Assembly: GCA_024692105.1 (NCBI GenBank)
Contig: JAILMZ010000099.1
Span: forward strand, 1-37,055
DNA length: 37,055 nucleotides
DNA from: Saccharofermentans sp.
Lineage (GTDB): Bacteria; Bacillota_A; Clostridia; Saccharofermentanales; Saccharofermentanaceae
Direction: 5' to 3'
Shown: positions 25,743-34,093 of the stretch, piece after piece
Position numbering within the stretch: position 1 is the first letter of the stretch
Layout: the number at the start of each line of letters is the position of its first letter
Notes under the pieces: model-generated
Seen by the model: the letters and a program-made list of their open reading frames with translations, nothing else
What the model was told of the DNA's origin: nothing
Databases searched by the model: none
Position numbers and translations under genes: made by a program

Positions 25743-26140
25743 TCTTCCTGTTCTCCTTTCACATCCCCGGGATCTTCGATGTCGCTGACTCCGCAGACAT
25801 ATACGTCTACCGTATCAACATTGAGTCCCGTGAACTTCTCGACGTCGCCCTTGACCTTCTCCTGGATGAGCCACGCCACTTCGGGAATAATCTTGCCGTA
25901 ACTGATAACGGGGTAGCATGTAATGGAAACGGTGTTGTCGTCATTCTCGTCGAAAACGACCCTTACACCTTTTCCTTCGTGTACTACCCCGGCCTTCTCC
26001 TTCAACGCCACGGCGAATGAAGGTACTAGCGATACAACCCCGTCTATCCTGAGCGCAGCCTCGGCGGCATACTGGGCTACAAAGCCCTGCGTCATCGAGC
26101 GGTCGCCCTTGATAGATTCGGAATTGAAGTTACTTTCCAT
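25739..26140 (-). CDS. Asp23/Gls24 family envelope stress protein
   Basis: 133 residues, soluble, with the Asp23/Gls24 fold: FVAQYAAEAALRIDGVVSL (about 20-38), VRVVFDENDDNTVSITCYPVISYGKIIPEVAWLIQEKVKGDVEKFTGL (about 59-105) and VDTVDVYVCGV. The acidic tail is typical. It lies 32 bases after efp. No Shine-Dalgarno is visible before the ATG; a small hairpin (AGTCTT/AAGACT on the minus strand) occupies the spacer. Overlaps amaP by 4 bases. Confidence 0.9.
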   Translation of the reverse strand: MESNFNSESIKGDRSMTQGFVAQYAAEAALRIDGVVSLVPSFAVALKEKAGVVHEGKGVRVVFDENDDNTVSITCYPVISYGKIIPEVAWLIQEKVKGDVEKFTGLNVDTVDVYVCGVSDIEDPGDVKGEQEE

Positions 26141-26172
26141 GTCAAAAATCGATAGTCTTTAAGCAGTAAGAC

Positions 26173-26730
26173 TTAAGCTCTCTCGAGATACTCTCCGGTC
26201 CTTGTATCAACTCTGATAGCCTCTCCCTGGTTAACGAAGAGAGGAACCTTAACGACAGCACCTGTCTCAAGTGTTGCATACTTGGAAGCGTTGTTTGTCG
26301 TGTCGCCTCTTACGCCGGGCTCGCACTCTGTGATAACGAGCTCAACTGTGATGGGAAGCTCTACCTGGAAGATATCACCCTTGTAGGATACGACCTTGCA
26401 AACCATCTCCTCCTTGAGGAACTTGATTGCATCGCCGATCTTGTCTCCTGCGATCGGGATCTGCTCATAAGATTCCTGATCCATGAAGTAGTAGAGGTCA
26501 CCCTCTGCATAGATGTACTGCATGTCTCTTCTTGTGAGCTGAGCCTGCTCGAACTTCTCGTTAGGGTTGAAAGAACGCTCTACGACAGAACCTGTCTTAA
26601 CGTTCTTATACTTTGTACGAACGAAAGCCGCACCTTTACCGGGCTTAACGTGCTGGAATTCAACTACCTGATAGACCTGATTGTCCATCTCGAAACATAA
26701 ACCGTTCTTAAAATCGCCTGCGCTGATCAT
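26173..26730 (-). CDS. efp: Translation elongation factor P
   Basis: Relieves ribosome stalling at proline runs. The 185 residues from the ATG at 26730 form the three beta domains: a KOW-like N domain with [16 protein letters not shown], a middle OB domain and a C-terminal OB domain ending RTGEYLER. Lys32 lies at the tip loop in the position that is modified in other bacteria. The frame stays open to 26799, but AAGGAG lies about 7 bases before this ATG and the upstream residues are not conserved. It likely has its own promoter upstream and leads into asp23. Confidence 0.97.
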   Translation of the reverse strand: MISAGDFKNGLCFEMDNQVYQVVEFQHVKPGKGAAFVRTKYKNVKTGSVVERSFNPNEKFEQAQLTRRDMQYIYAEGDLYYFMDQESYEQIPIAGDKIGDAIKFLKEEMVCKVVSYKGDIFQVELPITVELVITECEPGVRGDTTNNASKYATLETGAVVKVPLFVNQGEAIRVDTRTGEYLERA

Positions 26731-26758
26731 TTTGTACTCCTTACAATTCTTAATTAAG

Positions 26759-26764
26759 TATAAC
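26759..26764 (-). promoter_or_regulatory. Possible -10 box of efp
   Basis: TATACT on the minus strand lies about 28 bases before the efp ATG; the -35 (TTTCAA or CTTTCA) is weak. It falls in the 73-base gap between yqeG and efp, so efp may be transcribed both from here and from yqeG. Confidence 0.35.
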
Positions 26765-26803
26765 CAAATAATTTTACTTGAAAGGTCATTTTGTTGCAAC
26801 CCC

Positions 26804-27301
26804 TCAAAAATGTGCCATTCCGCGCACTATCTTCTCAAGGGGACGCTTAAGCATAACATACCATATTTCCTGCTTATGGAGCTTCTCCACCATAAAAGTT
26901 CTTACACCCGAGTTGTTGCCCGCGATGACATCCGTGAATATCTGGTCTCCGACCATGACCGATTCATCCTTGGTGGAACCCATGACTTCGATGGCCTTGA
27001 GCACGCCTGAAGTGCCCGGCTTCTTGGCAAAAGTGACGCAGGGAATGTCCAGCATCTCGGCAATCTTGGCGGATCTCCCCGACTTGGCATTGGATACCAG
27101 GCAGCATCTTATGCCCTGTTCCCGGATCAGCTTTATGCAGTTATAGCTGTATTCTTCAGGCTCTGTCGCGTGGTCTGGACCAAGAGTGTTATCAAAATCC
27201 AGAAGAGCCGTCCTGATGCCTTCCTGCGCGAGTATGTCCCACGGCATCTCTGCGAGGGACTTATAGACTTTCTCGGGCTTCATAGCTCTAAATATGTTCA
27301 A
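26804..27301 (-). CDS. YqeG-family HAD phosphatase
   Basis: 165 residues of the HAD superfamily (YqeG, PGP phosphatase-like). The nucleophile motif [10 protein letters not shown] has Asp35 and Asp37, motif II is VSNAKSG, Lys in FAKKPGTSG, and motif [12 protein letters not shown]. The start is TTG: AGGAG (27310-27314) lies 8 bases upstream, and the N-terminus [15 protein letters not shown] fits the family; an ATG at 27283 is too far from that site. YqeG relatives act on phosphatidylglycerophosphate or are linked to ribosome assembly; the substrate is not decided here. It diverges from the aspartate kinase gene. Confidence 0.88.
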   Translation of the reverse strand: MNIFRAMKPEKVYKSLAEMPWDILAQEGIRTALLDFDNTLGPDHATEPEEYSYNCIKLIREQGIRCCLVSNAKSGRSAKIAEMLDIPCVTFAKKPGTSGVLKAIEVMGSTKDESVMVGDQIFTDVIAGNNSGVRTFMVEKLHKQEIWYVMLKRPLEKIVRGMAHF

Positions 27302-27309
27302 GATACACT

Positions 27310-27314
27310 CTCCT
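27310..27314 (-). promoter_or_regulatory. Ribosome site deciding the TTG start of yqeG
   Basis: AGGAG on the minus strand stands 8 bases before the TTG at 27301, the same spacing as for the TTG of xseA. Confidence 0.65.
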
Positions 27315-27418
27315 GTTAATACTCACGGTGAATTTACTGTAATAATAATATAAAACCAATAACAAATTGCTTGTGATATTATATTAACGCTACAAGACAA
27401 GTCAAGGAGCACACATAT

Positions 27419-28771
27419 ATGAAAGTAACAAAATTCGGCGGTTCTTCACTCGCCAACGCATTCCAGATACAGAAAGTCTGCAACATCGTCCTCTCTGACG
27501 ATGAGCGCAGGATCATGGTCGTCTCCGCACCGGGCAAGCGCACCAAGGACGATACAAAGGTAACAGACCTTCTCATCGCCGTCGCGAAAGCAAGGCTCGC
27601 AGGTAACGACTACTCAAAAGAGCTCGCTGCAGTCCTCGCAAGATACGAGGAGATTGCAGAAGAACTGGGCGTCAAGGACGTTATACCCGGCATCGAAGAG
27701 AAGCTTAACAAGATCTGCGCTGCCGACTATACGGACGACGTCATGTATCTCGATTCCGTTAAGGCCATGGGCGAAGATTCGTGTGCAAAGCTCGTTGCTT
27801 TCTACCTCAACTCCACGGGACACAAGGCAAAATACTGCGATCCTGCAGAATGCGGTCTTTTCCTTGAGCACGACAAAGCAGGAAAGGCAGTAATCCTTCC
27901 CGAGACATACGAGAACCTGGCAAACGTCGCTGACGATGAAGATACGATAGCTGTCTTCCCCGGTTTCTTCGGTTATTCCAAGGAAGGCAACATCATCACG
28001 TTCTCAAGAGGCGGTTCCGACATCACGGGTTCAATCCTCGCTGCTGCAGTAAATGCAGAGGTCTATGAGAACTGGACTGACGTGGATAATGTTTTCGCGG
28101 TAAACCCGAACCTGGTAAAGAACCCGTTCCCCATTACCGAGATCACATACGACGAGATGAGAGAGCTTTCCTATGCAGGATTTACTGTCCTTCATGAGGA
28201 GGCCATCTACCCTGTTTTCGCGCGCGGCATCCCGCTCAACATCAAGAACACCAACAACCCTTCCGCGAAGGGAACCTGGATCGTATCCAAGAGAACACAT
28301 TACGATTCACTCGTTACAGGTATCGCAGGCGACAAGGGTTTCTGCACGGTTACCGTCGACAAGTACATGATGAATCATCAGGTCGGCTTCCTTGCAAAGC
28401 TCCTCGAGATCTTTGCTGACGAAGGCATCTCGATCGACCACATTCCTTCCGGTATCGACACGGTCACGATCGTTCTCCGCAAGAAGTATTTCACGCCCGA
28501 GAAGGAAGAGATCATCGTCGAACGCATCGAGAAGGAACTTGATGCGAAATGCAAAGTCGACCGCGATCTCGCCATTGTCATGATCGTCGGTGAAGCCATG
28601 GCAAATTCAGTAGGTATCATGGCAAGAGCTGCTTCAGCACTTTCTTCCGCAGGTATCAACCTGAGGATCGTTAACCAGGGCGCATCCGAGATCTCCATGA
28701 TGTTCGGTGTATCAGAGTCTTACTGCTCCTATGCCGTAAGAGTCCTGTATAAAGAACTCTTCAGATATTGA
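27419..28771 (+). CDS. lysC: Aspartate kinase
   Basis: Phosphorylates aspartate, the first step to lysine, threonine and methionine. The 450 residues begin with the kinase motif KVTKFGGSSLA (2-12), followed by SRGGSDITGS (196-205) and ENWTDVDNVFAVNP (217-230). Two ACT domains (about 305-450) with GEAMANSVGIMARAASALSSAGIN point to feedback control by an end-product amino acid. AAGGAG stands 11 bases before the ATG. The 117-base gap to yqeG holds divergent promoters but is too short for a lysine riboswitch or T-box. The stop overlaps the next gene (TGATG). No homoserine dehydrogenase domain: monofunctional. Confidence 0.95.
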   Translation: MKVTKFGGSSLANAFQIQKVCNIVLSDDERRIMVVSAPGKRTKDDTKVTDLLIAVAKARLAGNDYSKELAAVLARYEEIAEELGVKDVIPGIEEKLNKICAADYTDDVMYLDSVKAMGEDSCAKLVAFYLNSTGHKAKYCDPAECGLFLEHDKAGKAVILPETYENLANVADDEDTIAVFPGFFGYSKEGNIITFSRGGSDITGSILAAAVNAEVYENWTDVDNVFAVNPNLVKNPFPITEITYDEMRELSYAGFTVLHEEAIYPVFARGIPLNIKNTNNPSAKGTWIVSKRTHYDSLVTGIAGDKGFCTVTVDKYMMNHQVGFLAKLLEIFADEGISIDHIPSGIDTVTIVLRKKYFTPEKEEIIVERIEKELDAKCKVDRDLAIVMIVGEAMANSVGIMARAASALSSAGINLRIVNQGASEISMMFGVSESYCSYAVRVLYKELFRY

Positions 28772-29835
28772 TGGAAAACCGGACCTTCAAGCCCGATTAT
28801 TCGAAGATCAAATTTCGCACCATCCTTGCGATCGTAATTGATATTGTCCTGATAATCGTTGCTTTGGTTCTGACGATGCTGGCTGTTTATTCTGGTCTGA
28901 CCGATCAGATCCCTGTCATCAACGATATCGCAAGTTTGGCGGAAGGCTGTCTTCTTGCCCATCTTATAATGTCCGTTGTTTTCACGGTCATCGCATTCAA
29001 GAATGCCATCAAATCGGTCACCATCGAAGACGACGGTATCTGCGTCAACGGCGTCAAATACAGCAACGATTTCGATCCCGATAATTTAAGAGGTTTGGGT
29101 ATAAACATCACCGGCGGCATAGTCCAGCAGATCATCCCTGCAGCAGGTGTGTTTTTCATCTTCTTGTCTTCTAAAGGCAAGGATCGTCCCGTCAAAAAGA
29201 GAGTATGGACCGGTCCTGTCAGAGACAAGGATGCGATCAAGCTCAGGAAGGATTTCCAGGATTTCTTCAAGCCCTATTTTGATAAGGTCAACGACGAGTA
29301 TTACGAGAAGGTCAAAGAGACTATTGTTTCCAAGCCGATGAAAGCAACCATTACCCCGGATAAGTTCCACAGTGCCGTGGTTATGCTCTCGATACTGTTC
29401 GGTCTTGCCATATTCCTTATGATCTACGGTGCGTTGTCGACCTTGGATTTCCTGTTTGCCGCCATTATTCTTCTTGTGGGTGCCGTAGTCATGACATTCA
29501 TCCTTATAAGACTCATCATCAATCAGAATAAATGCACCAAAGAACTTTTGAACGAGTTGGAACTGTCTGATACTAACGTTTCCGTTAACGGTGAGCTCTA
29601 TTCCCTCACAGACAGCGAGATCGACTTGTACTATATCTCCAAGAAAGCTGAAGACATCGAGACAAGTCTTCGTCCCGTACCGCCCACGAAAGAGACACCC
29701 ATGGGCATGTACGTCACACTCAAGGATTCTGAGAAGTCCTGCAGACATTGGATCGGCACTCAGTTGGACTCAGAGTCGACCGCTGTAGTCATTCTTCTGA
29801 AGTTCGCCAAGAGATTGCAGGAAGAAAGAGCTTGA
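28771..29835 (+). CDS. Four-helix membrane protein of unknown function
   Basis: 354 residues with four membrane helices, in two pairs (about 17-40 and 56-76; 201-221 and 225-250). After each pair comes a soluble stretch: 80-195 (KSVTIEDDGICVNGVKY) and 255-354 (LSDTNVSVNGELYSLTDSEIDLYYI). Both include a VNG(V/E)xY pattern, which suggests an internal duplication of a membrane plus beta-rich unit. The ATG overlaps the lysC stop (TGATG) and its ribosome site is weak, so translation is probably coupled; a TTG one codon earlier is possible. No family recognised. Confidence 0.75.
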   Translation: MENRTFKPDYSKIKFRTILAIVIDIVLIIVALVLTMLAVYSGLTDQIPVINDIASLAEGCLLAHLIMSVVFTVIAFKNAIKSVTIEDDGICVNGVKYSNDFDPDNLRGLGINITGGIVQQIIPAAGVFFIFLSSKGKDRPVKKRVWTGPVRDKDAIKLRKDFQDFFKPYFDKVNDEYYEKVKETIVSKPMKATITPDKFHSAVVMLSILFGLAIFLMIYGALSTLDFLFAAIILLVGAVVMTFILIRLIINQNKCTKELLNELELSDTNVSVNGELYSLTDSEIDLYYISKKAEDIETSLRPVPPTKETPMGMYVTLKDSEKSCRHWIGTQLDSESTAVVILLKFAKRLQEERA

Positions 29836-29857
29836 TCTCCCCTATAGATTCAAAAGA

Positions 29858-29882
29858 AAAGGCTGCCGGTTGGACAGCCTTT
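29858..29882. terminator. Bidirectional rho-independent terminator between convergent genes
   Basis: AAAGGCTG (29858-29865) and CAGCCTTT (29875-29882) form an 8-bp stem with a 9-base loop. TTTTCTTTT follows on the minus strand and TTTATTA on the plus. It lies between the stops at 29835 (plus) and 29904 (minus) and can serve both. Confidence 0.8.
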
Positions 29883-29903
29883 ATTATCAGTAAGATTAGT
29901 TTA

Positions 29904-31592
29904 TCAGTTTCCAGCGTCTTCGTTATTTGCGCCTTCGCCGCCTGCGGGGGTTGTTTCGCTGCTGGTGGTAGTTGTTTCAGAAGAAGTTGCAGAAGTTTCT
30001 GTAGTAGTAGTTGTTGTTGTTTCTTCTGAAGTCGTAGTCGTCGTTGTAGCTTCAGTAGGCTGGTCCTCTTCCGGCGGTTCTGTCTCCTGAGTTGTCTCAG
30101 AAGTCGTTGTTGTAGCGGAAGTGTTCTGTGCAGGATCAGCTGTTGTGGTTGTAGCCTCTGTTGCTGCAGTTGTTGTTGTCTCTTCCGGTACAGGTGTCGG
30201 ATCTTCGAGCATTTCGGAAGAAGTCTCGTCGTACAGAGTAGGATCCTCTGTCGTGAGGGCTGCAGACATGATGTAGCCTTCCTTGCCATCGCCTGTTACG
30301 ACCTTCTTGAATGTCTCGTTTGTCTCTTCGGAAAGAGTTACGACATCTCCTCTGTTGAGGTAGCCGATAATCGTGGAGTTCGTATCACCCTGTGAATATA
30401 CGGGAGTGTTGTCGTTGATGACATAGAGTACTGAACCGATCGTGATCGTCTGAGTGGTCTCTTCAGAATCAAAATCGATGAGGTTCTTCATGTTGAATAC
30501 GAGGAACATGATGCCGAAGCCTAAGACAACGCATCCGAGGAAGATAACTGCCGGAATTACGACAGACATGATCCTCTCCTTCTTCTCGTTTACGGAAGGC
30601 ACGAAATCATCATCGTCTCCTCCCTTACCGGGAACGAAACTAATGGTGTTGTCTGCCTCGCCATCGTCAGCAGCTGCGCCTGCAGCGCCGCCGAAAGAAG
30701 TATATGCATCATCGGGAGCCTTCTGCTTCTGGTTTGCAACTCTGGCATCAGAGTTGAGGTTGCTGCCGATAACGGCATCACCGGGAAGCAGGAATGTGGA
30801 CTCGACCTTGAGGTCAACGAAAGTAAGACCGGACTTGATGCCGTAGCTTACTGCGGAAGCGATCATCTCTTTAGCCTTGTTCTCTGTGGATACGGGCTTT
30901 GCGATGATCTGGTTGCGCATCTGGGGCGGCATCTGTCTGGAGATACCGAGACCCATAAGGAAGAGCTCGTCTCCGTCCTTAAGCTTGAGGTGGATCTTTC
31001 TGTCAGCCTGAACCTGGCCGTCCTGAGGCATCTTGCCCAGGTACTGGGTAAGGTTCATGTTCTCGGGATGTGTCTTCTCCTGATCTGCAGTGATTGAGCC
31101 GAGCTGAACATATCTATGTGCAACGGTCTGCTCTTCCGTAAGGAGCATGATGCGCTGGTCTCTAAAGAGGACAGCCTTTGTGACACCTACGTGGATAACG
31201 CGGAGGATGTCGCCTTCGATGACGAGCATCGTCATGGAAGTCTTGAGCTGCTGGCCCTTGTTTGCAGCGAAGTTGCATACTCTTACGTTAAGAGTGTTGA
31301 TTACCTGGTTGGAGAAACCTTCGAAATCGAGGACAGGCTGGTTGGAAGCAGCTGCCACGATCTTCTCGAGTTCTGCGTTGAGATCGAGATTAAGAGCTGC
31401 AGCGAGATTGTCAGGACCGATTGTCGAGAAGATTGCACAGATCTGGATCGGAGATGTCGATCTGGCTGTTCTGAGGAATTCGTTCGGAAAGTCCTCGAGC
31501 TTTCTGGACAGTGTCAGGAAGAATACGTTCTCCTGCGGTTGGTTCTGGACCTGATTGGTCTCAGCTATACATGTTGCTACTGTTTTACTCAT
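29904..31592 (-). CDS. PP2C-like pseudophosphatase domain - membrane helix - SH3b domain - Thr-rich tail
   Basis: 562 residues. Residues about 20-260 follow the order of PP2C-type phosphatases: MTMLVIEGDILRVIHVG, VLFRDQRIMLLTEEQ, HPENMNLTQYLG, then LKLKDGDELFLMGLG. The metal-binding Asp residues are lost: VGDSR reads VGVTK (135-139) and SDGL reads MGLG (213-216). An acidic linker (290-335) leads to one membrane helix (342-366), an SH3b-like domain (about 385-447) with VINDNTPVYSQGDTNSTIIGYLNRGD, and a Thr/Glu-rich tail (450-562). Predicted topology: phosphatase-like part inside, SH3 and tail outside. It follows the LCP gene by 3 bases. Domain order seen; PP2C kinship and inactivity inferred from motifs. 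Confidence 0.7.
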   Translation of the reverse strand: MSKTVATCIAETNQVQNQPQENVFFLTLSRKLEDFPNEFLRTARSTSPIQICAIFSTIGPDNLAAALNLDLNAELEKIVAAASNQPVLDFEGFSNQVINTLNVRVCNFAANKGQQLKTSMTMLVIEGDILRVIHVGVTKAVLFRDQRIMLLTEEQTVAHRYVQLGSITADQEKTHPENMNLTQYLGKMPQDGQVQADRKIHLKLKDGDELFLMGLGISRQMPPQMRNQIIAKPVSTENKAKEMIASAVSYGIKSGLTFVDLKVESTFLLPGDAVIGSNLNSDARVANQKQKAPDDAYTSFGGAAGAAADDGEADNTISFVPGKGGDDDDFVPSVNEKKERIMSVVIPAVIFLGCVVLGFGIMFLVFNMKNLIDFDSEETTQTITIGSVLYVINDNTPVYSQGDTNSTIIGYLNRGDVVTLSEETNETFKKVVTGDGKEGYIMSAALTTEDPTLYDETSSEMLEDPTPVPEETTTTAATEATTTTADPAQNTSATTTTSETTQETEPPEEDQPTEATTTTTTSEETTTTTTTETSATSSETTTTSSETTPAGGEGANNEDAGN

Positions 31593-31595
31593 ATC

Positions 31596-32696
31596 TTATT
31601 CATCTCCATAAATAAAATCATATAGTAATTGTTTCTGCGTTGCAAAGTCAATTATCATCATCCAGGGATTGTTCTGGACGGTATAGAGTCCGTCCGCAGG
31701 AACCCTGTATTCCTGTATATTATCAAGACCCGCAAGTGCGTTTGTCGCAACGCGCATAAGGTCAAGTGATACCATGTTCGTCTCGAACACGCCTGCCGAA
31801 TCGTTAAGGAGCATGAGCTGCGAAATGTAGTTCATATCCTTTACTTTCAGCATCATCGCCATCGCGATGGTCCTCTGACGGGAAGTCCTGACAAAGTCGG
31901 AATCGAGATATCTTATTCTCGCCCACCCTGTCGCCTGGGTTCCGTCAAGGGTCTGAAGTCCGCTGGTGTTCAGCAGCGGGGAATCAGTTCCGTTAAGCGC
32001 GTTGATCTCCTGGATATATGGATTCGCGTACTTAACTTCTTCCGGCGCGACGTCTATGTCAACACCGCCTACAAGGTCTATGAGCTCTGCCGAACTTCCG
32101 AAATCCAGCATTACGAACCTCTGTATGTCGAGACCGAAATTCCTGTTGATCGTGTTGATCATCAGTCCGACCCCGCCGTAGGCATATGCCGCGTTGAGCT
32201 TGTCGAGTTTCGTGGACGCCGTCTCGTCCGTATCCCCTATGTAGACGCCAGTGTCTCGCATAAGCGATATGAGCTTGACAGTGCCTGCTTTCTTGTTGAT
32301 GGAGACGATGATCATCGCGTCAGTCCTGCATTTGTAATCGTCGGTTCCCCTGGAATCGACACCAAACACAAGGATGTTCTCAATATCAGGATCGATCTGC
32401 TCGACCTTAATTATCGGATGTGCCGGATCATAGTAAAGCCTGGTGTGGCCGCCTTCTGACCACGGCGAAGTAACATCTCCACCTGTTGTACTTCCGTCCG
32501 CACTAAGGACCATCGTCTCGTATTCCTCTTCGGTTACGATGGGCACACCAACGTAAGTCCCCCCGAAAACCCATACGAAATACAGAGCAGCCCCCACAAG
32601 GAGCCCAAGGATGCCGAGAAGTACCCTGGCAAAGTATTTCATAGCTTTAGACTTCTTCTTCGTCCGGGAAGAAGAAGCAAGGCTCTTATTACTCAT
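31596..32696 (-). CDS. LytR-CpsA-Psr (LCP) family protein
   Basis: Members of this family attach anionic glycopolymers to peptidoglycan from undecaprenyl carriers. From the ATG at 32696 it has 366 residues: a basic cytoplasmic start, one membrane helix (about 22-44), a spacer, and the LCP domain (about 105-330) with NILVFGVDSRG (107-117), CRTDAMIIVSIN (123-134), ISLMRDTGVYIG (143-154) and the Arg-rich RIRYLDSDFVRTSRQR. These residues bind the pyrophosphate and metal. The frame is open to 32864, but GGAG 8 bases before this ATG and the promoter at 32734-32761 decide the start. It is followed directly by the PP2C-like gene. Confidence 0.92.
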   Translation of the reverse strand: MSNKSLASSSRTKKKSKAMKYFARVLLGILGLLVGAALYFVWVFGGTYVGVPIVTEEEYETMVLSADGSTTGGDVTSPWSEGGHTRLYYDPAHPIIKVEQIDPDIENILVFGVDSRGTDDYKCRTDAMIIVSINKKAGTVKLISLMRDTGVYIGDTDETASTKLDKLNAAYAYGGVGLMINTINRNFGLDIQRFVMLDFGSSAELIDLVGGVDIDVAPEEVKYANPYIQEINALNGTDSPLLNTSGLQTLDGTQATGWARIRYLDSDFVRTSRQRTIAMAMMLKVKDMNYISQLMLLNDSAGVFETNMVSLDLMRVATNALAGLDNIQEYRVPADGLYTVQNNPWMMIIDFATQKQLLYDFIYGDE

Positions 32697-32733
32697 TAAT
32701 AAACTCCATATTAAGGACCTTAATGCACACCGT

Positions 32734-32761
32734 ATTATATCATCAAATTGTAATTTTCCAA
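32734..32761 (-). promoter_or_regulatory. Promoter of the LCP operon
   Basis: TTGGAA (32756-32761) and a perfect TATAAT (32734-32739) on the minus strand, 16 bases apart. Transcription would start near 32727, giving a leader of about 30 bases before the LCP ATG. It is back to back with the promoter of the DUF3048 gene. Confidence 0.7.
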
Positions 32762-32783
32762 CACATAGTAAAAAAATAAAGAA

Positions 32784-32792
32784 TGTTATACT
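32784..32792 (+). promoter_or_regulatory. Extended -10 promoter of the DUF3048 lipoprotein gene
   Basis: TGTTATACT on the plus strand, a TGn extended -10 element about 30 bases before the ATG at 32822. The -35 region is A-rich and poor. Confidence 0.5.
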
Positions 32793-32821
32793 CGAATTAG
32801 CATATAAGTGAGGTGAAACAT

Positions 32822-34018
32822 ATGAAAAAACGCAAAATCCTGATTCCTTTGATCGTTTTCTCACTCCTCGTGCCTTTCGCAGGCTGTAAGAAAGAGGAAG
32901 AACCCGAGCCCACCATGATGACCACTACCACGGTCATGGAATCAGAGCCTTCAGAGACCACAACTACTGAAGCTACGACTACTACAGAGACAGAGCCCGT
33001 GCTCTACGATCCCAACATCGACTTCGCCCTTAACCCGATGACCGGTGTTCAGGACATGGATCCGGCTAACGAAGGCAACAAGCCTATCACTATCGTTGTA
33101 AACAACGTCTATGCCGCTATGCCCCAGAGAGGCGTATCCCAGGCAGATGCTATTTTCGAGTACGAGACAGAGGGCGGTATCTCCCGTCTGCTCTGCGTTT
33201 TCGCTGACGTTAACACGATCCCCGAGATCGGTTCCCTCAGAAGCGCACGTGTCGTAACTGCAAACCTTTCCGCAGGCATCAATGCGATCTTCGTACATTT
33301 CGGACGCGAGGCAAGAGTCGTATCCTACTTCTCCAGCAACGACATCGTACATATCGACGGTAACTACCTCTGCGCAGGCAAGTACAATTCTTCCGACTAC
33401 GAAGACGGCTATGTAGACCTCCCCGGCAACACATTCTTCTGGAGAGACAAGACATGGTCAAGCGAAAGAGCAATCGAGCACACCGCAGTTTCTGACGGTA
33501 TCCACATCAAGGAAGCTCTCGAGTACAAGGGCATCGACCTTGAAGACGAAGACGGCATCGTAAACATGCTCTTCAACTTTGCACCCGACAACTCCAAGGA
33601 TATCCTGAATGCTACAGAGACATGCTCCAGCATCAACGTATACTTCTCTGCATCCAATGACGACGCATACTTCGAGTACAACCCGGGCGACAACCTCTAC
33701 TACAAGAGCCAGTACGGCAGCCCGCAGATCGACGAGAACAACGGCGAGCAGATCGCTGTTCGAAACGTTTTCGTACTCTACGTAAGAGTTGCACTTGCAG
33801 ACGACGGTTACCGCACAGACTACTTCTTCGAAGAAGGCGGCAGCGGCTACTACATCTGCGACGGTAAGATCATCAACGTCACTTGGACAAAGGACGGCGT
33901 ACACGATCCCATCAAGGTCTTCAACGAAGACGGCGAAGAAGTCGAAGTCAACCGCGGCAAGTCCTACATCTGCCTGGTAAGATCCTCCAACGCAGATAAG
34001 ACAGAGATCAATCCTTGA
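32822..34018 (+). CDS. DUF3048 (YerB-like) lipoprotein
   Basis: 398-residue lipoprotein: signal peptide with lipobox ending at Cys22 (VPFAGC), a Thr/Glu-rich linker (about 31-60), then a DUF3048 domain (NPMTGVQDMD; KPITIVVNN; MPQRGVSQADAIFEYETEGGISR; EIGSLRSAR) and its C-terminal part ending GKSYICLVRSS. GAGGTGA stands 6 bases before the ATG at 32822; a GTG at 32813 overlaps this site and is unlikely. It diverges from the LCP operon, and both sides carry Thr-rich linkers, suggesting a shared envelope role. DUF3048 proteins have no established reaction. Confidence 0.9.
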   Translation: MKKRKILIPLIVFSLLVPFAGCKKEEEPEPTMMTTTTVMESEPSETTTTEATTTTETEPVLYDPNIDFALNPMTGVQDMDPANEGNKPITIVVNNVYAAMPQRGVSQADAIFEYETEGGISRLLCVFADVNTIPEIGSLRSARVVTANLSAGINAIFVHFGREARVVSYFSSNDIVHIDGNYLCAGKYNSSDYEDGYVDLPGNTFFWRDKTWSSERAIEHTAVSDGIHIKEALEYKGIDLEDEDGIVNMLFNFAPDNSKDILNATETCSSINVYFSASNDDAYFEYNPGDNLYYKSQYGSPQIDENNGEQIAVRNVFVLYVRVALADDGYRTDYFFEEGGSGYYICDGKIINVTWTKDGVHDPIKVFNEDGEEVEVNRGKSYICLVRSSNADKTEINP

Positions 34019-34041
34019 TCGGTCGTACAATTTGAATCAAC

Positions 34042-34075
34042 AGAGGCGTTCCGGTGCGGAGCGCCTCTTCTTTTG
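34042..34075 (+). terminator. Rho-independent terminator of the DUF3048 gene
   Basis: AGAGGCG (34042-34048) pairs with CGCCTCT (34062-34068), with an inner CCG/CGG extension; TTCTTTT follows on the plus strand. It begins 24 bases after the stop codon. Confidence 0.88.
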
Positions 34076-34093
34076 CGTGTTGTTGATATGCCA

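Noticed and set aside
27302..27418. Lysine riboswitch or T-box before lysC
   Set aside because: Only 117 bases shared by two divergent promoters; no specifier stem, T-box sequence or antiterminator seen.
29086..29748. Minus-strand open frame of 220 codons opposite the membrane protein gene after lysC
   Set aside because: His/Asp-rich composition typical of an antisense frame; no start signal.
29904..30289. Gln/Leu-rich second frame over the Thr-rich tail
   Set aside because: Produced by reading the repetitive ACN codons in another frame; not a gene.
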